64,000 bases of DNA. It comes from Pseudoalteromonas flavipulchra NCIMB 2033 = ATCC BAA-314. GTDB lineage: Bacteria; Pseudomonadota; Gammaproteobacteria; Enterobacterales; Alteromonadaceae. Of the stretch, positions 36,824 through 44,494 are shown piece after piece (position 1 is the first letter of the stretch; each line of letters begins with the position of its first letter). The position numbers and the translations under genes were made by a program. The notes below the pieces were generated by a model that did no database searches, had not been told where the DNA came from, and saw only the letters and a program-made list of their open reading frames with translations. The DNA lies in assembly GCA_000814665.1 (NCBI GenBank), contig JWIH01000020.1, positions 248,001-312,000 of the forward strand, in the 5' to 3' direction.

Positions 36824-38047
36824 ATGAAATCAATTAAGTTAAAGAAAAGCGCAATCGCTATCGTAACATCACTACAGCTATTTGGGCTTAGTCAGCTTGC
36901 TACGGCGAATACCAACGTCCCAGAAATTTCACCAATTATGTACGATACACTTCAAGGCGATATCGAAGGTTCACCGCTGTTTATAGATGTTGGGTCGAAT
37001 GACTTCCTACTTACTCAGGAGCAATGGCATACAATTCAAGTTTTTGCTGAGTCAGCTGTTAGTTTACCTAATAACGAAGCTGCCTTTAGAAGTGCGACGC
37101 GATATCCAGTAGATACGCCTCTAAATAACGACTACATTGCACTGATGACAACCTTTGAATCAATCAATGCGTCGGGTCAGAATTGGAATCATAAGCTTTA
37201 TCCTAGCATCATTGATCTTGCGACAAAATTAGCGAATTACTCCGATACCCATGTATTGCTAATTCAACCATTTATTGACGAACTAACAAAGCTACATAAC
37301 GCGTCGCTAAGCGGAGATTTGCAAGCTGCTGAGCAAAGCAGACAAGTAGCGATTTCATTTCTAAACACCTTCATGAATTTTGTTGATGGTAATCTAACAA
37401 AAACCCAAACAGTGGTAGATCAACTTGTTTCCTTTCAAGGAGATTTAACTACACACTCTGGACAATTAAATACACTAGAAGGCACTTTTGAGGACATTTT
37501 AAACAAAGATCAGCCAGCTAATATACGTGACCGAATTAGCACATTACAACGACGACTTAACGATCTGAATGATGAAAAGAGTGATTTAAAAACCGGTATT
37601 GGCTTAAGTAGTCTTGGCGGCATACTTGGGCTAATCATTGGCGGTAGTATCCAAGGTGCTCAGTTAGAGGAAGTAAAGAGCGAGATTAATAAAGTAGAAT
37701 CTCAAATTGAGACGGCGAATAAGGAACTCGCTCACGCGATGAGTCTAGCGGCCTCTTATCAAATTGCCAAAGGTCAAGTGGAAGGCATGAACGAAAAAAT
37801 TGAAACTGCGCTGATTAATGTACGCAAAGTTCAAGTGCACTGGCAGTCTTTGTATGGAGATATGAAGTCTCTTCGAGATGTATTGACTCAATTAGACAGT
37901 GAAAATGCTTTACGTAATGCCAACGTGATTGTTGCAGGGATCGTTTCTTCACCTCTTGCTAGCAATGCCAGCAACTCATGGAAAGACATTGCAGACAAAG
38001 CAAGGACGTTTCTACAAAATGCCTACCTGCCTACATCACAGCAGTAA
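36824..38047 (+). CDS. Secreted alpha-pore-forming toxin-like protein (XaxA/YaxA-like)
   Basis: A 407-residue secreted helical protein. The signal peptide (about 1-28) ends at LATAN. After a head segment FLLTQEQWHTIQVFAESAVSLP comes a long helical body with coiled coils at about 195-255 and 278-345, which enclose a Gly-rich hydrophobic stretch, SSLGGILGLIIGGSIQGAQ (262-280). Coiled coil, hydrophobic hairpin, coiled coil is the plan of alpha-pore-forming toxins (HBL/Nhe, Cry6A, XaxA). Length and motif order fit the alpha-xenorhabdolysin A subunit best, but those are not known to carry a signal peptide. This is a resemblance I judge by eye, not a search result. It is followed by a second secreted protein. 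Confidence 0.6.
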   Translation: MKSIKLKKSAIAIVTSLQLFGLSQLATANTNVPEISPIMYDTLQGDIEGSPLFIDVGSNDFLLTQEQWHTIQVFAESAVSLPNNEAAFRSATRYPVDTPLNNDYIALMTTFESINASGQNWNHKLYPSIIDLATKLANYSDTHVLLIQPFIDELTKLHNASLSGDLQAAEQSRQVAISFLNTFMNFVDGNLTKTQTVVDQLVSFQGDLTTHSGQLNTLEGTFEDILNKDQPANIRDRISTLQRRLNDLNDEKSDLKTGIGLSSLGGILGLIIGGSIQGAQLEEVKSEINKVESQIETANKELAHAMSLAASYQIAKGQVEGMNEKIETALINVRKVQVHWQSLYGDMKSLRDVLTQLDSENALRNANVIVAGIVSSPLASNASNSWKDIADKARTFLQNAYLPTSQQ

Positions 38048-38087
38048 ACATCAATAAGTTTGAATTTTTAGCATCATAAATCAACAG

Positions 38088-38123
38088 CTATTGAGCGATC
38101 TACTCTCATAGAGCGCTCAATAG
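38088..38123 (+). promoter_or_regulatory. Intergenic hairpin within the toxin-like operon
   Basis: Perfect ten-base arms CTATTGAGCG and CGCTCAATAG with a 16-base loop, between the two genes and 32 bases before the second start. No T tract follows, so it may set the ratio of the two products by RNA processing or partial termination. Confidence 0.45.
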
Positions 38124-38155
38124 GTTGGTGTTTTATGTTGCAACAAGGAGTTACT

Positions 38156-40504
38156 ATGAAACCAACTTTACTCAGCCTGTTGATCGGCTGCGCTTTTTCG
38201 AGCCAAGCTGCGACTTGGAACGAGCTATATAATCTTGAGCTAAGTCAAAACCTACCGAGCGTTACGACTTCAAATCAACAACAGATAGACACACAAAATT
38301 ATTTGGTCTCGGCCTTACATGTAAATTTGAATGACGTGCTTTCCAGTGCAAGAGATCATAATACTATCGTCATTGCGGCTGACACGGTAGAAATCGACCG
38401 AAACATGATTTTCGATGCACCAAACAAACGAATTTTTATCGTTGCACGTAAAATAATGGGTAATGGTACGGTGAGTATCAATTTAGACACCCAAAGTGCT
38501 CAAGCATCAACATTGGTATTTATGGCCGATAAAGTTGAGGCCAATATCAATATAATCACAGCTCATTCGCCAAGTGATGGTGAAATTGAACGCTTTAGTA
38601 TTGCACCGGATTCGTTTGGTACGCTATATCAGGTAATACAAGGCAATAAGTTTGCAACGCCTGTTTCGCCAGCGTTAACGTCACTTATCTCTGTGCATAA
38701 AGAGTACTTTTTAGATGCATTTGAAAAGTCATTCGATATGGCGGCTTCTATCTATGATCAAAATCCAGCGTTGAGTATTGAGATGTTGAGTTGGCCTGAA
38801 TCTATTTTAAACGCAGCTCATGATGTTAGAGAATCTTCCGTTCAAGCAAAGAATTTTTACTTGCAGCTGGCTAACTTTAAACAGTTTTTGTCGTACGCAA
38901 CACTTAACAAAAACTATGTGCCTAGCCTATCCCGCGACTTTTATGAGTTAACGATTAAAGCATATATTAACGCGATGGAAGCATATCAGGATAGCTACAA
39001 TAATTTTCAGCAACAAGGCAGAAGTTTAGAAAACAAGCGCCAAGATCTCACTTTGATGCAGGATAACCTATTCGACGTTGCATCTGCTGAGCAACGAATT
39101 ATCTCTCGCTCTGTTGAGCAACTGACGAGCTTGGTAAAAACACTTGATGAACAAAAAGCATCATTCAGCGGACAAGAAAATAATGTCTTCTATTCTGGGG
39201 TCGAGTTTCAACAAGGAATTTTGGACTACAAACTAGATAAAATCACTGAAATTGGGCTTAAAGTACTTGAAACCGTAATTAGTGCGGGCACTGCATTTGC
39301 GGGTGCTGCTGGGGGTGACACCAGCGGTCTGAAAGACTTGGTCGCGAGCTTGCCCGCCACAATCCAAGAGATCAATGAGTTAAAAACCAAAATTGATGAT
39401 ATCGCGTCATTAATGGATAAAGTACAAACGGTTAGCGGCCAGTTAAACGTGTTATCGCAAAAAACCGCTGATCCGTTTTCTAGTAGTGAGCTTGCACAAG
39501 AGTTCAATCGTCTTAATTCACTCATTCCGACCAAAGAAAAGGCAAATCGAATTTGGGACGAATTTTTGATAACTGCTAAGGCACAAATGAAAAAGGCCAT
39601 AGATGAAGACATTGATGGTGCAAGTGACTACCTTGTTGCTATCGAAAAGTTGATTAATCATGGTAAGGCAATAGTTGCTGTAGAGATTGATATTGCCCAG
39701 GAGCAATCTAGACAGATAGATTTGCGGATCACCGCTGATGCAAAGCTTAAACAGATCAATCGTATAGATGCATTTTTACAAAATAATCAAAACAGTCTAG
39801 ATGAAATTCAGGACATGGAGGAACAGCTATTCCGGACTCTGAATAATCTAAAACGTCCGATATTTGTTGCATTAACAAACTATCAGGCGGCATTTAGCTA
39901 CTGGTCTCTTGATGACACCATAGTGACACCAAGCCTTAATCAAAGTTATCAAGAATATCGTCACGACTTAGCTTTACTACGTGAACAAGAGGCTGCGTCA
40001 TTATTGCGTTTTAACCCTCGACCTCAAGATTTTATGCTCACCATAGAAGAGTTAGATGCGCCGCAGCAATTGCTGGATTTTGCGCAAGACGGTGAAATGA
40101 GTTTTACGCTGTCGTTGGAAGATATTGATTTTTCCCAGTTTGATCGAGTTAGATTAGACGAGGTCAATGTTGTACTAGAAGGTTCTGGGTTAAATGAGAA
40201 CCAGCGCTATGATATCGAAGTAAGATCTAGTGGTTCATATCAAGATAGGTTTAAAGGGCAACCCTATCAATTTAGTGCAGAGTCGTTATACCGATTGGTA
40301 AGTTACGAGCTGTTAGATAGTGAAACGACGCGCATAGATCCAATCACCAGTGGTGCAATAGCAAACGATTATGCGATTAATTACTTTAAACCAACTCCGT
40401 TTACCACTTGGTCAATTAAGCTGAAAAATCCACAGCTTTATGACTTAAGTAAAGTGACGAATATCAAAGTGTCGTTTAAAGGAAATGCGATCCCCAAACA
40501 ATAG
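38156..40504 (+). CDS. Large secreted partner of the toxin-like pair
   Basis: A 782-residue secreted protein of no family I can name with certainty. Signal peptide about 1-18 (ends SSQAAT). Residues 65-140 are beta-rich, with strand pairs such as TIVIAADTVEID and KRIFIVARKIMGNG. Residues 180-600 are almost all helix with coiled-coil heptads and a hydrophobic Ala/Gly segment, VLETVISAGTAFAGAAG (370-386), that could insert in a membrane. Residues 615-782 are a beta domain ending PFTTWSIKLKNPQLYDLSKV, which recalls the C-terminal end of Tc-toxin A subunits. The start at 38156 has AAGGAG five bases upstream. Likely function: second component of a secreted pore-forming toxin; not proven. Confidence 0.55.
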   Translation: MKPTLLSLLIGCAFSSQAATWNELYNLELSQNLPSVTTSNQQQIDTQNYLVSALHVNLNDVLSSARDHNTIVIAADTVEIDRNMIFDAPNKRIFIVARKIMGNGTVSINLDTQSAQASTLVFMADKVEANINIITAHSPSDGEIERFSIAPDSFGTLYQVIQGNKFATPVSPALTSLISVHKEYFLDAFEKSFDMAASIYDQNPALSIEMLSWPESILNAAHDVRESSVQAKNFYLQLANFKQFLSYATLNKNYVPSLSRDFYELTIKAYINAMEAYQDSYNNFQQQGRSLENKRQDLTLMQDNLFDVASAEQRIISRSVEQLTSLVKTLDEQKASFSGQENNVFYSGVEFQQGILDYKLDKITEIGLKVLETVISAGTAFAGAAGGDTSGLKDLVASLPATIQEINELKTKIDDIASLMDKVQTVSGQLNVLSQKTADPFSSSELAQEFNRLNSLIPTKEKANRIWDEFLITAKAQMKKAIDEDIDGASDYLVAIEKLINHGKAIVAVEIDIAQEQSRQIDLRITADAKLKQINRIDAFLQNNQNSLDEIQDMEEQLFRTLNNLKRPIFVALTNYQAAFSYWSLDDTIVTPSLNQSYQEYRHDLALLREQEAASLLRFNPRPQDFMLTIEELDAPQQLLDFAQDGEMSFTLSLEDIDFSQFDRVRLDEVNVVLEGSGLNENQRYDIEVRSSGSYQDRFKGQPYQFSAESLYRLVSYELLDSETTRIDPITSGAIANDYAINYFKPTPFTTWSIKLKNPQLYDLSKVTNIKVSFKGNAIPKQ

Positions 40505-40520
40505 TGCGCAGTTTAGTCTA

Positions 40521-40580
40521 GTAGGAGCTACTTCACGTGGCGATCTTTAACAAAAGCTCGCAGGATTAACCTGCTCCTAC
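40521..40580. repeat. REPIN copy 1 (inverted REP doublet)
   Basis: A 60-base unit starting GTAGGAG and ending CTCCTAC. The left REP has GTAGGAG followed by a GCTAC-TTCAC-GTGGC hairpin. The right REP, read on the minus strand, is GTAGGAG followed by a CAGG-TTAAT-CCTG hairpin. GTAG heads plus a palindrome are the mark of RAYT-associated REP sequences. Confidence 0.8.
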
Positions 40581-40621
40581 TTTGGTAAGACTTAAATATT
40601 TGGTAAGTCAGATTTCCTTTC

Positions 40622-40681
40622 GTAGGAGCCACTTCACTTGGCGATCTTTAACAAAAGCTCGCAGGATTAACCTGCTCCTAC
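40622..40681. repeat. REPIN copy 2
   Basis: Same 60-base unit, 101 bases after copy 1. The left hairpin has one lost pair (CACTTGG instead of CACGTGG). Confidence 0.8.
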
Positions 40682-40723
40682 TTTGGTGAGACTTGAATAT
40701 TTGCTAAACCAGATTGCCTTTTC

Positions 40724-40783
40724 GTAGGAGCCACTTCACGTGGCGATCTTTAACAAAAGCTCGCAGGATAAACCTGCTCCTAC
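40724..40783. repeat. REPIN copy 3
   Basis: Same unit, 102 bases after copy 2. The 42-base spacers after copies 2 and 3 also resemble each other, so the array grew by tandem duplication of a 102-base unit. Confidence 0.8.
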
Positions 40784-40825
40784 TTTGGTGAGATTTGAAA
40801 ATTTGCTAAACCAGATCGCCTTTTC

Positions 40826-40886
40826 GTAGGAGTCACTTCACGTGGCGATCTTTTAGCAAAATTCCTCCGGATGAGCCGCCACCTAC
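40826..40886. repeat. REPIN copy 4, diverged, overlapping the MFS gene end
   Basis: The left REP is intact (GTAGGAGTCACTTCACGTGG). The right REP is diverged (on the minus strand GTAGGTGGCGG-CTCAT-CCGGAGG) but keeps a GTAG head and a CGG/CCG stem. Its GTAG supplies the TAG stop codon of the MFS gene. Confidence 0.7.
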
Positions 40887-42055
40887 TCTACAACTTGAGC
40901 CCTGTTATCCAGATGGCCACTAAAACGGGTTGCTAATAAGGCTGCAGCGCTAATAAGTGCGCCTACCCAAGCGGTGTCCTGCAGCGACATATTTTCTACA
41001 ATTTGGCCACCTAAAACAGAACCGAGCGCAATTCCAATGTTGAAGGCTGCGATATTCAATCCTGATGCAACATCTACCGCTTTTGGAGTAAACTTTTCGG
41101 CTAGCTGCACAACATAGACCTGAAGACCAGGTACATTTCCAAAAGCAAATGCTCCCCACACTAGTACTGTGATCACCACGCCTACTTTCGACTGCATGGT
41201 AAATGTCAACACAGCCAAAATGACCGAGAGTAACGCGAAGATGATGGTCAGAGCGCTTATCGGCCCTTTTTTATCGGCTAATTTTCCGCCATAGATATTG
41301 CCAACAGCAACAGATACACCATAAACCAGCATAATAATACTGACTGTAGCGGCGTTAAAACCGGCTTCCTGTTGTAAAATTGGCGCAAGATAGGTGAATG
41401 CCGTAAAGGTTCCACCGTAGCCGAGTATGGTCATAAGATAGACGAGCAGTAATCTGGGTTGCAATAATACCTTTGCCTGCTCAGATAGACTGGCAGATGC
41501 GCTTTGCTTTAGGTTCTTTGGAATTAATAATGCACTTCCTAATAGAGCGATAACACCTAAAGCAGAAACTACTAGAAAAGTGGCTCGCCAGCCAAACTGT
41601 TGGCCAATCCAAGTACCCAAGGGGACACCTGTTACGAGGGCAGCGGTCAGTCCCGTGAACATAATGGCGATGGCACTTGCCTCTTTGTCTTTTGAGACCA
41701 AGCTAGTTGCAATCGTAGAGCCGATCGAGAAGAACACACCATGAGCGAGTCCTGTCATGATCCTCGCTAAAATGAGGCTTTCATAACTTGGCGCTTGCCA
41801 CGCAAGCAAATTGCCAAAGACAAAGAGTGCCATCAAACTAAGTAATACAGACTTTCTATTCCATCGCCCTGTCAGTGCGGTTAAAACGGGCGCACCAACA
41901 GCAACGCCAATGGCATATAAACTCACCAGTAAACCTGCACTTGGCAGCGAAACTGATAAATCGGAAGCAATGGTCGGTACTAAACCAACAATGACAAATT
42001 CGGTGGTACCAATGGCAAATGCGCTTAATGTCAGCGCCAGTAATGCAAGCGGCAT
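40883..42055 (-). CDS. MFS transporter, DHA1 drug-exporter type
   Basis: A 390-residue inner-membrane exporter with 12 helices. It begins MPLALLALTLSAFAIGTTEFVIVG, typical of the AraJ/YdhP-like DHA1 branch, followed by LPSAGLLVSLYAIGVAVGAP and the loop motif LTGRWNRKSVLL. I chose the ATG at 42055 because AAGG precedes it and homologues start here; the frame runs further upstream with non-hydrophobic sequence into the LysR promoter. It is divergent from a LysR gene, a common regulator/exporter arrangement. The stop lies in a REP element. Confidence 0.88.
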   Translation of the reverse strand: MPLALLALTLSAFAIGTTEFVIVGLVPTIASDLSVSLPSAGLLVSLYAIGVAVGAPVLTALTGRWNRKSVLLSLMALFVFGNLLAWQAPSYESLILARIMTGLAHGVFFSIGSTIATSLVSKDKEASAIAIMFTGLTAALVTGVPLGTWIGQQFGWRATFLVVSALGVIALLGSALLIPKNLKQSASASLSEQAKVLLQPRLLLVYLMTILGYGGTFTAFTYLAPILQQEAGFNAATVSIIMLVYGVSVAVGNIYGGKLADKKGPISALTIIFALLSVILAVLTFTMQSKVGVVITVLVWGAFAFGNVPGLQVYVVQLAEKFTPKAVDVASGLNIAAFNIGIALGSVLGGQIVENMSLQDTAWVGALISAAALLATRFSGHLDNRAQVVE

Positions 42056-42169
42056 AAATAACCTTTTTAACGTGATAAGCAATAAGTTGGTGTAGTGTGA
42101 AAGCTTTTTTATTTGCAAAAAATAGCAAAAATGACAAAATACTTTTGTAGAAAATGAAAAGGAACACAC

Positions 42170-43057
42170 GTGGCCGTTAGCTCAAAAACCGAAGATCTAG
42201 AAGCTTTTATCTGTGTTGTCGATACTGGGAGTTTTTCCGCTGCAGCAAATCTGATGGACGAACAAATTGCAAAGGTCTCAAGAGCAGTAACTCGACTGGA
42301 AAAGTCCCTGCGTGTAACCCTATTCAATCGAACGACTCGACGGATAGAGTTAACCGAAGAAGGAGAGCTATTTTTAAGCTATGCGCGGCAGGCACTCAAT
42401 ACCATTGAGCAAGGTGAAGAGGCGTTAAAGCTGTTACGATTTTCACCAGCTGGTAAATTAAGAGTGGATGCTGCAAGTCCTTTCGTTTTTCACCAGCTTA
42501 CGCCTATATTAAAAGGTTTTAATGAGGCCTTTCCCGATATTACTTTGGAAATAACGAGTCATGACAGCATCATCGATTTGCTAGAGCATAAAACTGATAT
42601 CGCAATACGAATTGGTGACTTGGCAGACTCTAATCTTCATGCTCGTTTGCTAGGTCGCAGTAAACTTCATCTTGTAGCCAGCCCTGACTATTTAAGTAAA
42701 TTTGTAGGTAATGAACCACTGATTGATCTTCCATATCATAACTTGATAGGTTTTACCGATGCCCCACATCTCAACGTCTGGCCTTTACAAAGTCCGCAGC
42801 AGCTCAAGTTTTCCATTAGCGCATCCAGTGGTGAGACCGTGAGGCAATTGTGTATCGCAGGCCATGGCATTGCACTGCTATCTAACTTTATGGTGAGGCA
42901 AGATATAAAAGCCGGAAGACTTGTTGAAGTTTTTACCGAGCAAATTATTTCGCCAAATCGCAGAGAAGCAGTACAAGCCGTGTATTATCAAAATAGTGGT
43001 GTATCATCTCGGATTTCGGCATTTCTAGACTACATTGCGCCTAGGCTCACGCTATAG
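42170..43057 (+). CDS. LysR family transcriptional regulator
   Basis: A 295-residue LysR-type regulator: helix-turn-helix with FICVVDTGSFSAAANLMDEQ and VSRAVTRLEKSLRVTLFNRTTR, then an effector domain with DIAIRIGDLADSNLHARLLG and CIAGHGIALLSNFMV, close to the group that controls MFS exporters and quinone/ene reductases. It starts with GTG after AAAAGGA. It is divergent from the MFS gene by 114 bases and lies 102 bases before an ene-reductase, and may control both. Confidence 0.92.
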   Translation: MAVSSKTEDLEAFICVVDTGSFSAAANLMDEQIAKVSRAVTRLEKSLRVTLFNRTTRRIELTEEGELFLSYARQALNTIEQGEEALKLLRFSPAGKLRVDAASPFVFHQLTPILKGFNEAFPDITLEITSHDSIIDLLEHKTDIAIRIGDLADSNLHARLLGRSKLHLVASPDYLSKFVGNEPLIDLPYHNLIGFTDAPHLNVWPLQSPQQLKFSISASSGETVRQLCIAGHGIALLSNFMVRQDIKAGRLVEVFTEQIISPNRREAVQAVYYQNSGVSSRISAFLDYIAPRLTL

Positions 43058-43159
43058 CTTTTTCATTTTTTACAAATATATTTTGTATTTATTGCGGTTA
43101 ATGAAAATATTTTAAACCGTTAAGCTTCTCATAGTGAAAATAAACGTTGAGGAGGCCAA

Positions 43160-44269
43160 ATGGCTGATTTATTTGAGTCGATTAACTTAGCTGGTAAAAC
43201 ATTGAGCAATCGCATAGTGATGCCGCCTATGACCCGCTCGCGGGCGAGTCAACCCGGGGATATTCCTAACAATTTGATGGCAACCTATTACGCACAGCGT
43301 GCTACGGCTGGTTTAATTATTAGTGAAGGGACACAAATATCGCAACTCGGTAAGGGGTATGCTTGGACACCGGGGATCTATTCAGGCGCCCAAGCTGCTG
43401 GCTGGAAACAAGTCACAAAACAAGTGCATGATGCAGGCGGTGTTATGTTTGCGCAGCTTTGGCATGTTGGGCGAGTATCTCACCAAAGTAATACCGGTGG
43501 GCTTCAGCCGATTTCAGCTTCGGCAATTCAAGCTCAGGGTGTGAAAGTTTTCATCGATGAAAATGATTCCCCTAATTTTATTCAAGCACAAACACCTAGA
43601 GCAATGACCCAAGCAGATATCAATAATGTTATTAACGAATATCGACACGCTGCACGCAACGCGATGCAAGCAGGGTTTGATGGAATTGAACTGCATGCAG
43701 CGAATGGTTATTTGATTAATCAATTTTTAGACTCTCACTCAAATCAAAGGACTGATGGCTATGGTGGCTCTGTTGATAACCGCATTCGCTTTTTGCGTGA
43801 AGTCGTAACGGCGGTGAGTGAAGAAATAGGCAGTGGCAAAGTGGGCGTTAGACTTGCGCCGCTTACTACCTTAAATGGTACAGTAGATGAAAACCCTGAG
43901 CAGACATACCTCGCGGCAATTAAACAGCTAACTGCGCTCAACGTATGCTACGTACACATCGCAGAAGCGGATTGGGAAGACGCGCCAGATATGCCTTTGA
44001 AATTTAAATACGCAATTAGAGAGGCATTTAATGGCGTGTTAATTTATGCCGGAAAGTATACGAAAGCGCGCGCCCAACAAGCTCTTGATGAAGGTTGGGC
44101 TGATATGATTGGGTTTGGCCGTCCATTTATCTCAAACCCTGATTTACCTTACAGAATAGCAAATGACTTGGACTTAAATGAACATCAGCCTGAAACGTTA
44201 TTTGGTGGTAGTGAACAAGGTTATACTGATTATCAAACCCACGCCTCTAACCCAACAAACGTAAAATAG
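43160..44269 (+). CDS. Old yellow enzyme family ene-reductase (NemA-like)
   Basis: A 369-residue FMN enzyme that reduces activated C=C bonds, such as enones, N-ethylmaleimide or nitro compounds, with NAD(P)H. It begins LFESINLAGKTLSNRIVMPPMTRSR in its first residues. The substrate-anion ligands are His179 and Asn182 with the proton donor Tyr184 in LHAANGY, followed by DSHSNQRTDGYGGSVDNR; FMN-binding ISEGTQIS and the late FGRPFISNPDL are also present. GGAGG precedes the ATG. A detoxification role is inferred with the neighbouring LysR/MFS genes. Confidence 0.93.
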   Translation: MADLFESINLAGKTLSNRIVMPPMTRSRASQPGDIPNNLMATYYAQRATAGLIISEGTQISQLGKGYAWTPGIYSGAQAAGWKQVTKQVHDAGGVMFAQLWHVGRVSHQSNTGGLQPISASAIQAQGVKVFIDENDSPNFIQAQTPRAMTQADINNVINEYRHAARNAMQAGFDGIELHAANGYLINQFLDSHSNQRTDGYGGSVDNRIRFLREVVTAVSEEIGSGKVGVRLAPLTTLNGTVDENPEQTYLAAIKQLTALNVCYVHIAEADWEDAPDMPLKFKYAIREAFNGVLIYAGKYTKARAQQALDEGWADMIGFGRPFISNPDLPYRIANDLDLNEHQPETLFGGSEQGYTDYQTHASNPTNVK

Positions 44270-44494
44270 ACTAAAAGTTAGCTTCAATCTGCGTACGCAT
44301 TAACTGGTGTGTATGCAGCTCTGATTTCAACGGCTTTAAGGTGAGAGCAATGTAGCTAACTTTTGTTCTCATTTTTTTGAAATTATCGCTAATGATAGTG
44401 TATGCCAAAGCATATAGATTGGAGTTTAGCCTCAAAATAGGGAATAATGTCGCCAAATTAAATACACATAAAACATTCTGCATCTTATCTAAAA

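Noticed and set aside
40521..40886. Regular repeats with similar-length spacers, CRISPR-like at first sight
   Set aside because: Units are 60 bases, inner structure is an inverted REP doublet, spacers resemble each other and no cas gene is near. It is a REPIN array.
42056..42169. N-terminal extension of the MFS transporter
   Set aside because: The extra 38 residues are Cys/Phe/Lys-rich, not family-like, and cover the divergent LysR promoter.
44271..44483. 70-residue minus-strand frame between the ene-reductase and S9 peptidase
   Set aside because: No ribosome binding site or recognisable pattern; it fills a promoter region.
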